This document shows positions 14,285 to 20,740 of a stretch of DNA of 22,783 nucleotides, piece after piece. Location: the NCBI GenBank assembly GCA_004556545.1, contig SFGO01000035.1, positions 1 through 22,783 of the forward strand, given 5' to 3'. A model generated the notes under the pieces. The model was not told the origin of the DNA. It saw nothing but the letters and a program-made list of their open reading frames with translations, and ran no database searches. A program made the position numbers and the translations under genes. Every line of letters starts with the position of its first letter. The first letter of the stretch is position 1. The DNA comes from Clostridiales bacterium (lineage in GTDB: Bacteria > Bacillota > Clostridia > Christensenellales > Aristaeellaceae).

Positions 14285-14330
14285 CATGAACGGGACGGCT
14301 TGCTCGAAAGCCGTCCCGTTCATGATTTTT
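14285..14330. terminator. Bidirectional terminator between convergent genes
   Basis: A 17-bp perfect stem, 14285-14301 with 14308-14324 (core CGGGACGGCTT), with a six-base loop, followed by ATTTTTCTT on the plus strand and by a T-rich stretch on the minus strand. It ends the acetyltransferase transcript. The stop codon of the convergent minus-strand regulator lies inside its right arm (14320-14322), so one element serves both sides. Confidence 0.85.
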
Positions 14331-15336
14331 CTTCCGCCAAATATTCTCCCGCCAGCTTCAGCAGCTCGGCCCGGCTTTTCAGCCCCATGGCGGCCGTCAT
14401 GCGCTTGATGCGGTATTTGATCGTGTTCTCCGTGGTGTGCAGGGATTCGGTCATGTCGAAATAGCGGGCTCCCCGCAAAAGCTCCCGCAGGATGTCCAGA
14501 TCCAGGCTGTCCATCCCGGTCAGCAGTTCCTTGAAGCGGAAGACCTCCCCCACGTGGGGATCCTGATAGAAATCGCCGGGCAGCTCCGGCGAAGGCTCCG
14601 TCGGCTGGGTATCCGCCGCACCGGGCTCATCCGCCGCTTCCAGACGGCAGGGCACCCAGACGCACCGGCGAATTTCCGGCTCCTTTTCCAGCTTGCGGCA
14701 CAGTCGCACGGCCTGCGCGCCGCAGGCAAACAGATCCATTCGGAACAGTGAGATTCCCTCTTCCCGGGGAAGCGCCTGCTCGCCGAAGGCATACAGCCGG
14801 GGCCCGCCGTCGCCGGGCAGCAGACGGCGCAGGGTCATGGCGGCCACATCGTTGGCGCAGAGCACCGCGTCCAGTTCGGCAGCGTCTCTGGCCAGCCGCC
14901 GGGCCGCTTCGATCAGGTTGCCGCTGTTTTCATAGATTTTTCCATCGGGGCACTGGCACAGAAAGGCTTCCTTCTTCACTTCGTCCGCCGCCGAGGAAGG
15001 ATGCACCGCGAACAGCGCCCGCCGTTCCGGGGTACGGACGGCGAAAATCGCAGCGGCGGCTTCATAATCCGGCGCTGCAAATCCGCAGCGAACGCCCTGC
15101 GGCGGCACCCCCGCGATCAGGCAGGGGATGTTTCGAGCCGTCAGCCGGGCCAGATGGCTTTTCAGCCAGCCCACGGCGCTGCCCACCAGCAAAGCCGGTT
15201 CATCCGCCAGCGGCTCGCCTTCGTTCGGCAAATAAAGTCCCCAGCCCCGTTTCCGCGCTTCCTCCCGGATACCGGCCAGATAGGCCTGCGCCCAGAGATT
15301 GGCCCCGTAGGAAGGTTCGATCAGCAGCTGGATCAT
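14320..15336 (-). CDS. Sensor-regulator: sugar-binding-protein-like domain with C-terminal helix-turn-helix
   Basis: A 338-residue cytoplasmic protein. The first 230 residues (MIQLLIEPSYGANLWAQAYL..., then LLVGSAVGWLKSHL, NIPCLIAGV, DAVLCANDVAAMTLRRLL, RLYAFGEQ) read like the type 1 periplasmic-binding fold used as effector domain in LacI-family repressors. No N-terminal DNA-binding domain precedes it. A linker with TQPTEPSPELPG leads to a C-terminal helical module (266-338) in which HTTENTIKYRIKRMTAAMG (300-318) looks like a LuxR/PucR-type recognition helix. It should therefore be a ligand-sensing regulator with reversed domain order. The start at 15336 has GGGGCG upstream; a longer frame would run into the promoter. 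It is divergent from the DUF5107-TPR gene, its likely target. Confidence 0.7.
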   Translation of the reverse strand: MIQLLIEPSYGANLWAQAYLAGIREEARKRGWGLYLPNEGEPLADEPALLVGSAVGWLKSHLARLTARNIPCLIAGVPPQGVRCGFAAPDYEAAAAIFAVRTPERRALFAVHPSSAADEVKKEAFLCQCPDGKIYENSGNLIEAARRLARDAAELDAVLCANDVAAMTLRRLLPGDGGPRLYAFGEQALPREEGISLFRMDLFACGAQAVRLCRKLEKEPEIRRCVWVPCRLEAADEPGAADTQPTEPSPELPGDFYQDPHVGEVFRFKELLTGMDSLDLDILRELLRGARYFDMTESLHTTENTIKYRIKRMTAAMGLKSRAELLKLAGEYLAEEKS

Positions 15337-15375
15337 TCTTTCGCCCCGTTTCAGACAATCAGATAAAAATAAATT

Positions 15376-15405
15376 ATTATACCGGTATTTTGGACGAAAT
15401 GTCAA
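15376..15405 (-). promoter_or_regulatory. Near-consensus promoter of the sensor-regulator
   Basis: The minus strand has TTGACA (15400-15405), an 18-bp spacer and TATAAT (15376-15381), both consensus hexamers. A perfect palindrome ATACCGGTAT (15379-15388) overlaps the -10 and spacer and is a candidate operator, perhaps for self-repression. Confidence 0.8.
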
Positions 15406-15441
15406 GCCAAAAATTCACCCAAAAGGGCGGCGGTTCTTGTG

Positions 15442-15470
15442 TTGAAACCCGTCCGGCAGGCGGGTACAAT
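15442..15470 (+). promoter_or_regulatory. Promoter of DUF5107-TPR gene with dyad in spacer
   Basis: TTGAAA (15442-15447), a 17-bp spacer and TACAAT (15465-15470) form a good promoter. The spacer itself is a near-palindrome with matching ends CCCG and CGGG, and pairs elsewhere. It may be the binding site of the divergent regulator; this is inferred from position only. Confidence 0.7.
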
Positions 15471-15513
15471 CAGGCTATCCGAAAGACCCCCAAAACGAAA
15501 GGAAGGTTTGCCG

Positions 15514-18500
15514 ATGGACGTTATTCTCAAGCATGAACCTATGACCATCCCGACCTATGAGCCTTACGCCGCCAATACCCTGCCCTTCTTTCTGGAAAAG
15601 AAAGCCTATCAGGGAGCGACGGGCCGTATTTATCCCGTGCCCTACACCGACCGCCTGTCCAACGAGCCGGTCAACAAGGATTACGATTCCTACACGCTGG
15701 AAAACGAGCATGTGAAAGTCGTACTGCTGCCGGAACTGGGCGGCAAGATCCACGGCGCGGTGGATAAGCACAACAACTACGAATTCATCTATCAGAACAC
15801 CGTCATCAAGCCCGCCATGGTCGGCATCGCGGGCCCGTGGGTATCCGGCGGCGTGGAGTTCAACTGGCCCCAGCATCACCGTCCCACCACCTTCATGCCC
15901 CTGGAAGCCACCCCGAAGAAGAACGCCGACGGTTCCGTCACCGTCTGGATGGGCGAAGCCGAGCCCTTCCACCGGATGCGCGGCATGGTGGGCATCACCG
16001 TGTATCCCGGCCGCTCCTATGTGGAAGCCAAGGCCGTGGTCTACAACCGCACCGATTCTCCTCTGCCCTTCATGTGGTGGAACAATCTGGCCGTGCGGGT
16101 TCACCCCCAGTACAAGGCCACTTTCCCGCCGGATGTGGCTTACGGCAACGACCATGACCGCCGCGCCGTCATTCCCTTCCCGGTGATGAAGGGCGTGTAC
16201 AAGACCGCCCGTCCCTTCGATTACGGCAAGGGCACGGACGCCACCTGGTTCTCCAACATCAAGCTGCCCACCTCCGTCATGGTGATGCGGGGCCAGAGCC
16301 AGATGAATTTCCTCGGCGGCTACGACTTCGCCGCGGACGCGGGCACCGTGACCGTTTCCTGCCACCACACCAGCGTGGGCAAAAAGATGTGGACCTGGGG
16401 CGACGGCCCCTTCGGCCGCGCATGGTGCGCCAACCTGACCGACAACGGCGACCGCTATATCGAGCTGATGACCGGCGTTTACACCGATAACCAGCCGGAC
16501 TTCACCTATATCATGCCTGGCGAGACCAAGGTGTTCACCCAGGTATGGTATCCCATCCACGCCATCGGCGAGGCCAAGAACGCCACGCTGGAAGGCGCGC
16601 TGTCCCTGAGCGTGAAGGACGGCGAGGCGCGTTTCGGCGCGCTGCCCACCTGCGAGCGCAGGGGAGCCACCGTCCGCCTGACCCTGAACGGCAACGTGCT
16701 TTATGAAAAGACCGCCGACCTGTCCCCCGAGACGGCGCTGACCGACTCCTGCCCCCTGCCCGAGGGCGCGAAGGAGACCGACCTGTGCCTGACCCTGAGC
16801 GACTCCTCCGGCAAGGCGCTGGTCAGCTATCAGCCCATCGATATTTCCAAGAAGCAGCCTCCCAGGGCCCGGCCCATCCCGCCGGATCCTCAGGATGTGG
16901 CTACCGTCGAGGAGCTCTACCTCCACGGCGCGCATCTGGAGCAGTACAAGCACCACACCTATGTGCCCGAGGATTATTACCGCGAAGCTCTGCGCCGGGA
17001 CGCGACCGACCTGCGCTGCAATCTGGCCATGGGCCGCTCCATGATCGAGAAGGGCGACTACGTCAGCGCCCGCCGCTATCTGGACGCTGCCATCGCCAAG
17101 CTGAAGATGCGCAACGACAACCCCGCCGACACCGAAGCCATCTACCACATGGCCCGTCTAGAGCGGCTGGAAGGCCATCTGGACAAGGCTTACGATCTGT
17201 TCTGGGCCGCGGCGTGGCAATACGGCTGGCGCAGCCCCAGCTATTATGAAATCGCCTGCATCGACCTGTGCCGGGGCGATCAGGCGCAGGCCATCGAGCA
17301 TCTGGAGCTGGCGCTGGAAACCAACGCCCGTCACTTTGCCGCCCGTGCCATTCTGGCCTACCTGCGCGGCAACGCAGATGACCTGAAGGCCATTCTTGAA
17401 ATCGCGCCTCAGGACGGCCTGACCCGGTTCCTGCTGGGCCGTCTGACCGGCGAAGCCACGCTGAGCGCCTATACGCTGGGCCGCAGCGAGGACATGACCG
17501 ACATCGCGCTGGATCTGGCTCACGCCGGGCTGAAGGCCGAGGCCGAAGCGGCGCTCCGTGCCTGCACCGCCCCCAGCCAGATGCTGTATTACCATCTGGC
17601 CCACCTGACCGGCGAAGCGCCCCAGCATTGCAGTCTGGATTACTGCTTCCCCAACCGGCTGGAGGACATCCCCGCCCTGCAGGCGGACGAATGGCAGGCG
17701 CAATATCTGCTGGGCTGCCTGTACTATGACCGCATGAACTACACCGCCGCCATGACCGCGTGGGAAAAGGCGGAGAAGCTGAACCCGTCCGACGCTTACA
17801 CCAAGCGCTGCATGGCGCAGGCCTGCTTCGACCACCTGAGCCAGCCCGCCCGGGCGCTGGAGCTGATGAAGCAGGCGCTAGAGCTGGCCCCCGACAACGC
17901 CCGTATTCTCTACGAGCTGCTGCAGATGGAAAAGAATCTGGGCTTCTCCGTGAAGGATCGCCTCCACCTGCTGGAATCCCACAGCGAACTGGCAAAAATG
18001 CGGGACGATTGCTTCCTGGACGAGATCATCCTGTATACGCAGGACGAGCAGTACGAAAAGGCCCGGGAGCTGCTGCTGAGCAAGCGCTTCAACATCTACG
18101 AGGGCGGCGAGGGCAAGCTGACCCGTCATCACGGCTGGCTGTACACGCTGATGGGCCAGAAGGCGCTGGAAGCGGGCGATACCGAAAAGGCGCTGGAATG
18201 GCTGAAGACCGGCCTGATCTATCCCGCCAACTACGGCGAAGGCCGCCACTACAGCGCGCAGGAGGGCAACGTTTACTACTACACCGGCCTGTGCTACGAA
18301 AAGCTGGGCGACGCGGCTAAGGCGAAGGAAGCCTATCAGGAAGCGGCGGGCCAGCCCAACCAGATCACGGAGATGACCTTCTTCACCGCGCTGGCGGAAG
18401 CCAAGCTGGGCCGGGAGGAAGACGCGCGCAAGACCTTCGAAAGCATGGTAGAGGAAGGCGAGAAGCGGCAGGCTTCCAGCCACCGCTGGGGCTACTTCGG

Positions 18501-18690
18501 TGTCGGCATGGCCGCGCCCCTGCCCAGCGAGCTGGACATCAAGCGCATGAACCTGATCGACGCGCACCTTTTGATGCTGCTGGGCAAGGCGGGCCTTGGG
18601 CAGGATTACCAGAGCGATCTGGACGCGCTGAAGGTCTACGATCCCTACAACAGCAAGCTGGATTTCTTCCGGAAGCTGAAATTGGTGTAA
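15514..18690 (+). CDS. DUF5107 and TPR-repeat protein, probable carbohydrate-related
   Basis: A 1058-residue protein without signal peptide or membrane helix, so cytoplasmic. Residues 1 to about 360 form a beta-rich domain of the DUF5107 type, distantly like aldose-epimerase/galactose-mutarotase folds (LPELGGKIHGAVDKHNNYEFIY, GGVEFNWPQHHRPTT, PFMWWNNLAV). A small beta segment follows (about 375-450). From about 470 to 1010 are tetratricopeptide repeats (DYYREALRRDATDLRCNLAMG, AMTAWEKAEKLNPSDAY, ALELMKQALELAPDNARILYE, KAKEAYQEAAG). The start MDVILKHEPM at 15514 has AAAGGAAGG; the frame upstream overlaps the promoter. No biochemical function of the family is known to me with certainty; sugar binding or conversion is inferred from the fold and from the neighbouring sugar-sensor-like regulator. 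It is transcribed alone. Confidence 0.85.
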   Translation: MDVILKHEPMTIPTYEPYAANTLPFFLEKKAYQGATGRIYPVPYTDRLSNEPVNKDYDSYTLENEHVKVVLLPELGGKIHGAVDKHNNYEFIYQNTVIKPAMVGIAGPWVSGGVEFNWPQHHRPTTFMPLEATPKKNADGSVTVWMGEAEPFHRMRGMVGITVYPGRSYVEAKAVVYNRTDSPLPFMWWNNLAVRVHPQYKATFPPDVAYGNDHDRRAVIPFPVMKGVYKTARPFDYGKGTDATWFSNIKLPTSVMVMRGQSQMNFLGGYDFAADAGTVTVSCHHTSVGKKMWTWGDGPFGRAWCANLTDNGDRYIELMTGVYTDNQPDFTYIMPGETKVFTQVWYPIHAIGEAKNATLEGALSLSVKDGEARFGALPTCERRGATVRLTLNGNVLYEKTADLSPETALTDSCPLPEGAKETDLCLTLSDSSGKALVSYQPIDISKKQPPRARPIPPDPQDVATVEELYLHGAHLEQYKHHTYVPEDYYREALRRDATDLRCNLAMGRSMIEKGDYVSARRYLDAAIAKLKMRNDNPADTEAIYHMARLERLEGHLDKAYDLFWAAAWQYGWRSPSYYEIACIDLCRGDQAQAIEHLELALETNARHFAARAILAYLRGNADDLKAILEIAPQDGLTRFLLGRLTGEATLSAYTLGRSEDMTDIALDLAHAGLKAEAEAALRACTAPSQMLYYHLAHLTGEAPQHCSLDYCFPNRLEDIPALQADEWQAQYLLGCLYYDRMNYTAAMTAWEKAEKLNPSDAYTKRCMAQACFDHLSQPARALELMKQALELAPDNARILYELLQMEKNLGFSVKDRLHLLESHSELAKMRDDCFLDEIILYTQDEQYEKARELLLSKRFNIYEGGEGKLTRHHGWLYTLMGQKALEAGDTEKALEWLKTGLIYPANYGEGRHYSAQEGNVYYYTGLCYEKLGDAAKAKEAYQEAAGQPNQITEMTFFTALAEAKLGREEDARKTFESMVEEGEKRQASSHRWGYFGVGMAAPLPSELDIKRMNLIDAHLLMLLGKAGLGQDYQSDLDALKVYDPYNSKLDFFRKLKLV

Positions 18691-18710
18691 TCGTGTAACC
18701 CAATCATAAA

Positions 18711-18742
18711 CGGAGCGCCTGTGAGAGATTCGCAGGCGCTCT
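18711..18742 (+). repeat. Hairpin repeat, copy 1, behind DUF5107-TPR gene
   Basis: A 32-bp hairpin: GAGCGCCTG (18713-18721) pairs with CAGGCGCTC (18733-18741). It lies 20 bases after the stop codon and may end the transcript, although no strong T run follows. An almost identical 32-bp sequence recurs at 18984-19015 (three differences). Confidence 0.7.
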
Positions 18743-18983
18743 TCAGAGTATCAAAAAAGTGGAGGTGCAGGAGGCACTGCCTCCTGCCGGGGTTATAGGG
18801 GCAGAGCCCCTAACCCTTATGCCGCAGCACTTTCCCCGCAAACCAGCTTAAGGGTGCGCAGCACCGAGGACGAGAACAGCCCGAAGGGCTGCCGCAGTCC
18901 GAAGCCCGCCACGCCCGGCGGGGCGGGCCGCAAAGCGCTGTTTGCGGGCGCTGGCGGCCAACATGAGGTTTTTCGACAGCCTG
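18743..18983. other. Gene-free island of chained hairpins
   Basis: No convincing gene is present. Hairpins follow one another: a perfect 10-1-10 palindrome at 18767-18787 (GCAGGAGGCA and its complement), AGGGGC/GCCCCT at 18797-18811, GCCCGCC/GGCGGGC at 18904-18928 with an inner stem, and CCGCAAA/TTTGCGG at 18928-18947. The island is bracketed by the two 32-bp hairpin repeats. In style it resembles the structured repeats at the left end of the window. It could be a nonautonomous repeat element or a structured RNA. Confidence 0.5.
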
Positions 18984-19015
18984 CGGAGCGCCTGTGAGGG
19001 ATTCACAGGCGCTCC
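18984..19015 (+). repeat. Hairpin repeat, copy 2
   Basis: Same orientation as the copy at 18711-18742. GGAGCGCCTGTGA is shared, and the stem GGAGCGCCTGTGA/TCACAGGCGCTCC is a longer perfect match here (13 bp). A direct pair of palindromic repeats around a 241-bp structured segment suggests a REP-like cassette. Confidence 0.7.
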
Positions 19016-19039
19016 TTGCAAAATCCATCCATTTCAAAC

Positions 19040-19066
19040 GCCCGCCGGGATTTCTCCCCGGCGGGC
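19040..19066. terminator. Strong GC hairpin
   Basis: GCCCGCCGGG (19040-19049) and CCCGGCGGGC (19057-19066) make a 10-bp stem with a seven-base loop. It stands ten bases after the stop of a short minus-strand frame. There is only a weak T stretch behind it on the minus strand. It could be the terminator of a gene now lost from this strand. Confidence 0.5.
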
Positions 19067-19075
19067 ATATGGCTT

Positions 19076-19171
19076 TCAGGCCGCAGTATTCAGCGTATAG
19101 GCGGTGATGGTATAGCCGCTCTCCCCGGCTCTCAGCTTGACTTTCCTGCCGCCCCATACTATAATAATCAC
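19076..19171 (-). pseudogene. Possible 3' remnant of a lost gene
   Basis: A minus-strand frame ends GGRKVKLRAGESGYTITAY followed by TLNTAA and a stop, directly before the GC hairpin. The alternating pattern resembles the last beta strands of a secreted or carbohydrate-active enzyme, but no family can be named. Upstream of it the frame runs through the promoter and operator of the TetR gene and has no ribosome binding site at the GTG (19171). Read as a possible leftover C terminus; a chance frame is just as possible. Confidence 0.2.
19137..19165 (+). promoter_or_regulatory. Promoter of TetR-family gene
   Basis: TTGACT (19137-19142), a 17-bp spacer and TATAAT (19160-19165) make a near-consensus promoter. 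Transcription would begin around 19172, inside the dyad that follows, giving a leader of about 70 nt. Confidence 0.8.
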
Positions 19172-19201
19172 GTTGTATAACGTATGTTTTACAACGTGAT
19201 T
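19166..19201. promoter_or_regulatory. 36-bp operator-like inverted repeat
   Basis: AATCACGTTGTA (19166-19177) and TACAACGTGATT (19190-19201) are exact reverse complements of 12 bp around a 12-bp centre. It begins at the base after the -10 hexamer, where a bound dimer would block transcription. It is therefore the likely site for self-repression by the TetR-family protein. The centre and right part (ACGTATGTTTTAC) resemble a sequence in the ABC operon promoter. Confidence 0.75.
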
Positions 19202-19241
19202 GGAAATGCGCCGCTCTTTTGCGGCAGAAAGGATGATCCCT

Positions 19242-19880
19242 TTGCCCCCAAAGCCGAAATTTACCAAAGAAGAAATCACAAACGCCGCCCTGACGGTGGC
19301 CCGGGAGAAAGGCATCGCCGCGGTTTCCGCCCGGGAGGTCGCTCTGGTGCTGGGCACGTCCACCCGCCCCATTTTTACCTATTTTCGTACCATGGACGAG
19401 CTGAAAAAAGAAGTGCGTCAGTTTGCGGAGAATATTTTCCAAAATTACGTGGAAAAGGGTCTGACCATGGATCCGCCGTTTCTGGGCGTCGGCGTTCAAT
19501 ATCTGGCGTTCGCCCATCAGGAGCCGGAGCTGTATAAGCTGCTGTACATGACCCGCCCCGAAGAAGGGCAATGCAGCGCGCTGGAAGCCATGAGCCGGGT
19601 GCAGGCGCAGGTGCGGAACCGCCTGATGGAAATCTACCATATAGACGCGCTCGCAGCAGACCGGTATTTCCGGGATATGTGGCTGGTGGTGCACAGCCTG
19701 TGCTCCCTGATCGTTACCGGCAACTGCGCTTTTTCGCAGCAGGAGGTGCAGCAGCTCCTGACCGGCTTCAGCCTGAGCCTGTGCAAGGCCTTGAAGGAAG
19801 TGCCGGGCTTCGCCGAGGGAACCTTCGACCGGGACGAAGTCTTTCGCAGGATGATTGGAGACGCCGAAACGAGGGTTTGA
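19242..19880 (+). CDS. TetR-family transcriptional repressor
   Basis: A 212-residue regulator. The start is taken as TTG at 19242, giving the family-typical MPPKPKFTKEEITNAAL; AAAGGATGA sits nine bases upstream. The in-frame ATG at 19233 lies directly against that ribosome binding site, and the one at 19206 falls just after the operator. The N-terminal helix-turn-helix (about 24-47) reads AVSAREVALVLGTSTRPIFTYF. The rest is a helical ligand-binding and dimerisation domain rich in Leu, Met and aromatics. Upstream is a promoter followed by a perfect dyad, fitting self-repression. The next genes downstream are an ABC exporter on the same strand with a related motif in their promoter, so the pair is probably one regulatory unit. 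The ligand is unknown. Confidence 0.87.
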   Translation: MPPKPKFTKEEITNAALTVAREKGIAAVSAREVALVLGTSTRPIFTYFRTMDELKKEVRQFAENIFQNYVEKGLTMDPPFLGVGVQYLAFAHQEPELYKLLYMTRPEEGQCSALEAMSRVQAQVRNRLMEIYHIDALAADRYFRDMWLVVHSLCSLIVTGNCAFSQQEVQQLLTGFSLSLCKALKEVPGFAEGTFDRDEVFRRMIGDAETRV

Positions 19881-19912
19881 AGCAAAGTTTTGGTCAATTC
19901 GGAAAAACGCCC

Positions 19913-19940
19913 TTGCAATTTACGCAACATATGTTATACT
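19913..19940 (+). promoter_or_regulatory. Promoter of ABC exporter operon with palindrome in spacer
   Basis: TTGCAA (19913-19918), a 16-bp spacer and TATACT (19935-19940) with TG one base before it (extended -10). The palindrome AACATATGTT (19926-19935) covers the spacer end. ACATATGTTATAC here matches ACGTATGTTTTAC in the TetR dyad at all but two of 13 positions, which makes this a plausible second TetR target. Confidence 0.7.
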
Positions 19941-19942
19941 AT

Positions 19943-19985
19943 CCATCCGAACAATGTTCAGTAATGAAGTTGCTCGGATGGTTTT
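19943..19985 (+). terminator. Terminator hairpin overlapping start of ABC operon transcript
   Basis: CCATCCGAACAA (19943-19954) and TTGCTCGGATGG (19970-19981) pair at 11 of 12 positions over a 15-base loop and are followed by TTTTCT. It can end read-through from the TetR gene. A transcript from the adjacent promoter would begin near 19947 and lose the first bases of the left arm, so it would form a weaker hairpin. That gives selective termination or attenuation. Confidence 0.6.
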
Positions 19986-20026
19986 CTATGCGGAAGTAAC
20001 ATTCAATCAAAGCAAGGAGAAAAGCA

Positions 20027-20740
20027 ATGCTTCAAATTCAGCATCTAACCAAGGCCTACGGTGACAAAAAAGCGGTGGACGATCTGTGCCTGCACATCGC
20101 TCCGGGCGAAATTTACGGCTTTATCGGCCATAACGGTGCGGGCAAAACCACCACTCTGAAATCCGTTGCAGGCATTCAGGCCTTCGACGAGGGCGAGATT
20201 CTCATCGGCGGTGTGTCCATTCAGGCGGATCCCCTCCGCTGCAAGCGGGAGATGGCCTATATTCCCGATAATCCCGACCTGTATGAATTCATGACGGGCA
20301 TCCAGTACCTGAACTTCATCGCCGATGTTTTTGCTGTGGATGCGGCCACCCGGCAGGAACGGATTCGGAAATACGGCGATCTCTTCGAACTGACCGGCGA
20401 TCTGGGGCAGCCTATCGCGGCCTATTCCCACGGCATGAAACAAAAGCTGGCCATCATTTCCGCCTGGATCCACGAGCCCAAGCTGATCCTGATGGACGAA
20501 CCCTTCGTCGGTCTGGATCCCAAGGCTTCTCACCTGCTCAAGGGCATGATGCGGGAGCTGTGCGACCGGGGCGGCGCGATCTTTTTCTCCACCCACGTGC
20601 TGGAAGTGGCGGAAAAGCTGTGCGATAAGGTGGCTATCATCAAGGGCGGCAAACTGATCCGCTCCGGCACCATGGAAGAGGTCAAGGGCGACGACAGCCT
20701 GGAAGAGGTCTTCCTGGAACTGGAGGGAGAGCAATGCTGA
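20027..20740 (+). CDS. ABC transporter ATP-binding protein
   Basis: A 237-residue ATPase that powers the adjoining permease on the inner side of the membrane. Walker A is GHNGAGKTT (34-42), the signature is a variant YSHGMKQ (133-139) in place of LSGGQ, Walker B is LILMDEP (153-159) with Glu158 as catalytic base, and the switch histidine is His190 in STHVLE. The D-loop region GLDPKA follows. SHGMKQK signatures are common in exporter ATPases of the ABC-2/drug and bacteriocin type. AAGGAG lies eight bases upstream. Its stop overlaps the start of the permease gene (ATGCTGA), giving coupled translation. Confidence 0.95.
   Translation: MLQIQHLTKAYGDKKAVDDLCLHIAPGEIYGFIGHNGAGKTTTLKSVAGIQAFDEGEILIGGVSIQADPLRCKREMAYIPDNPDLYEFMTGIQYLNFIADVFAVDAATRQERIRKYGDLFELTGDLGQPIAAYSHGMKQKLAIISAWIHEPKLILMDEPFVGLDPKASHLLKGMMRELCDRGGAIFFSTHVLEVAEKLCDKVAIIKGGKLIRSGTMEEVKGDDSLEEVFLELEGEQC

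Noticed and set aside
14320..15336. Ordinary LacI-family repressor
   Set aside because: There is no N-terminal LacI helix-turn-helix; the DNA-binding-like helix is at the C terminus.
13313..19201. Common regulator for MATE and TetR promoters because both dyads contain GTTGTA/TACAAC
   Set aside because: Half-site spacing differs strongly (1 bp against 12 bp plus longer arms), and each operon has its own regulator gene; the shared hexamer is probably chance.
18810..19694. 294-residue minus-strand frame over the hairpin island and the TetR gene
   Set aside because: It spans noncoding hairpins, a promoter and an antisense real gene; no coherent domain.
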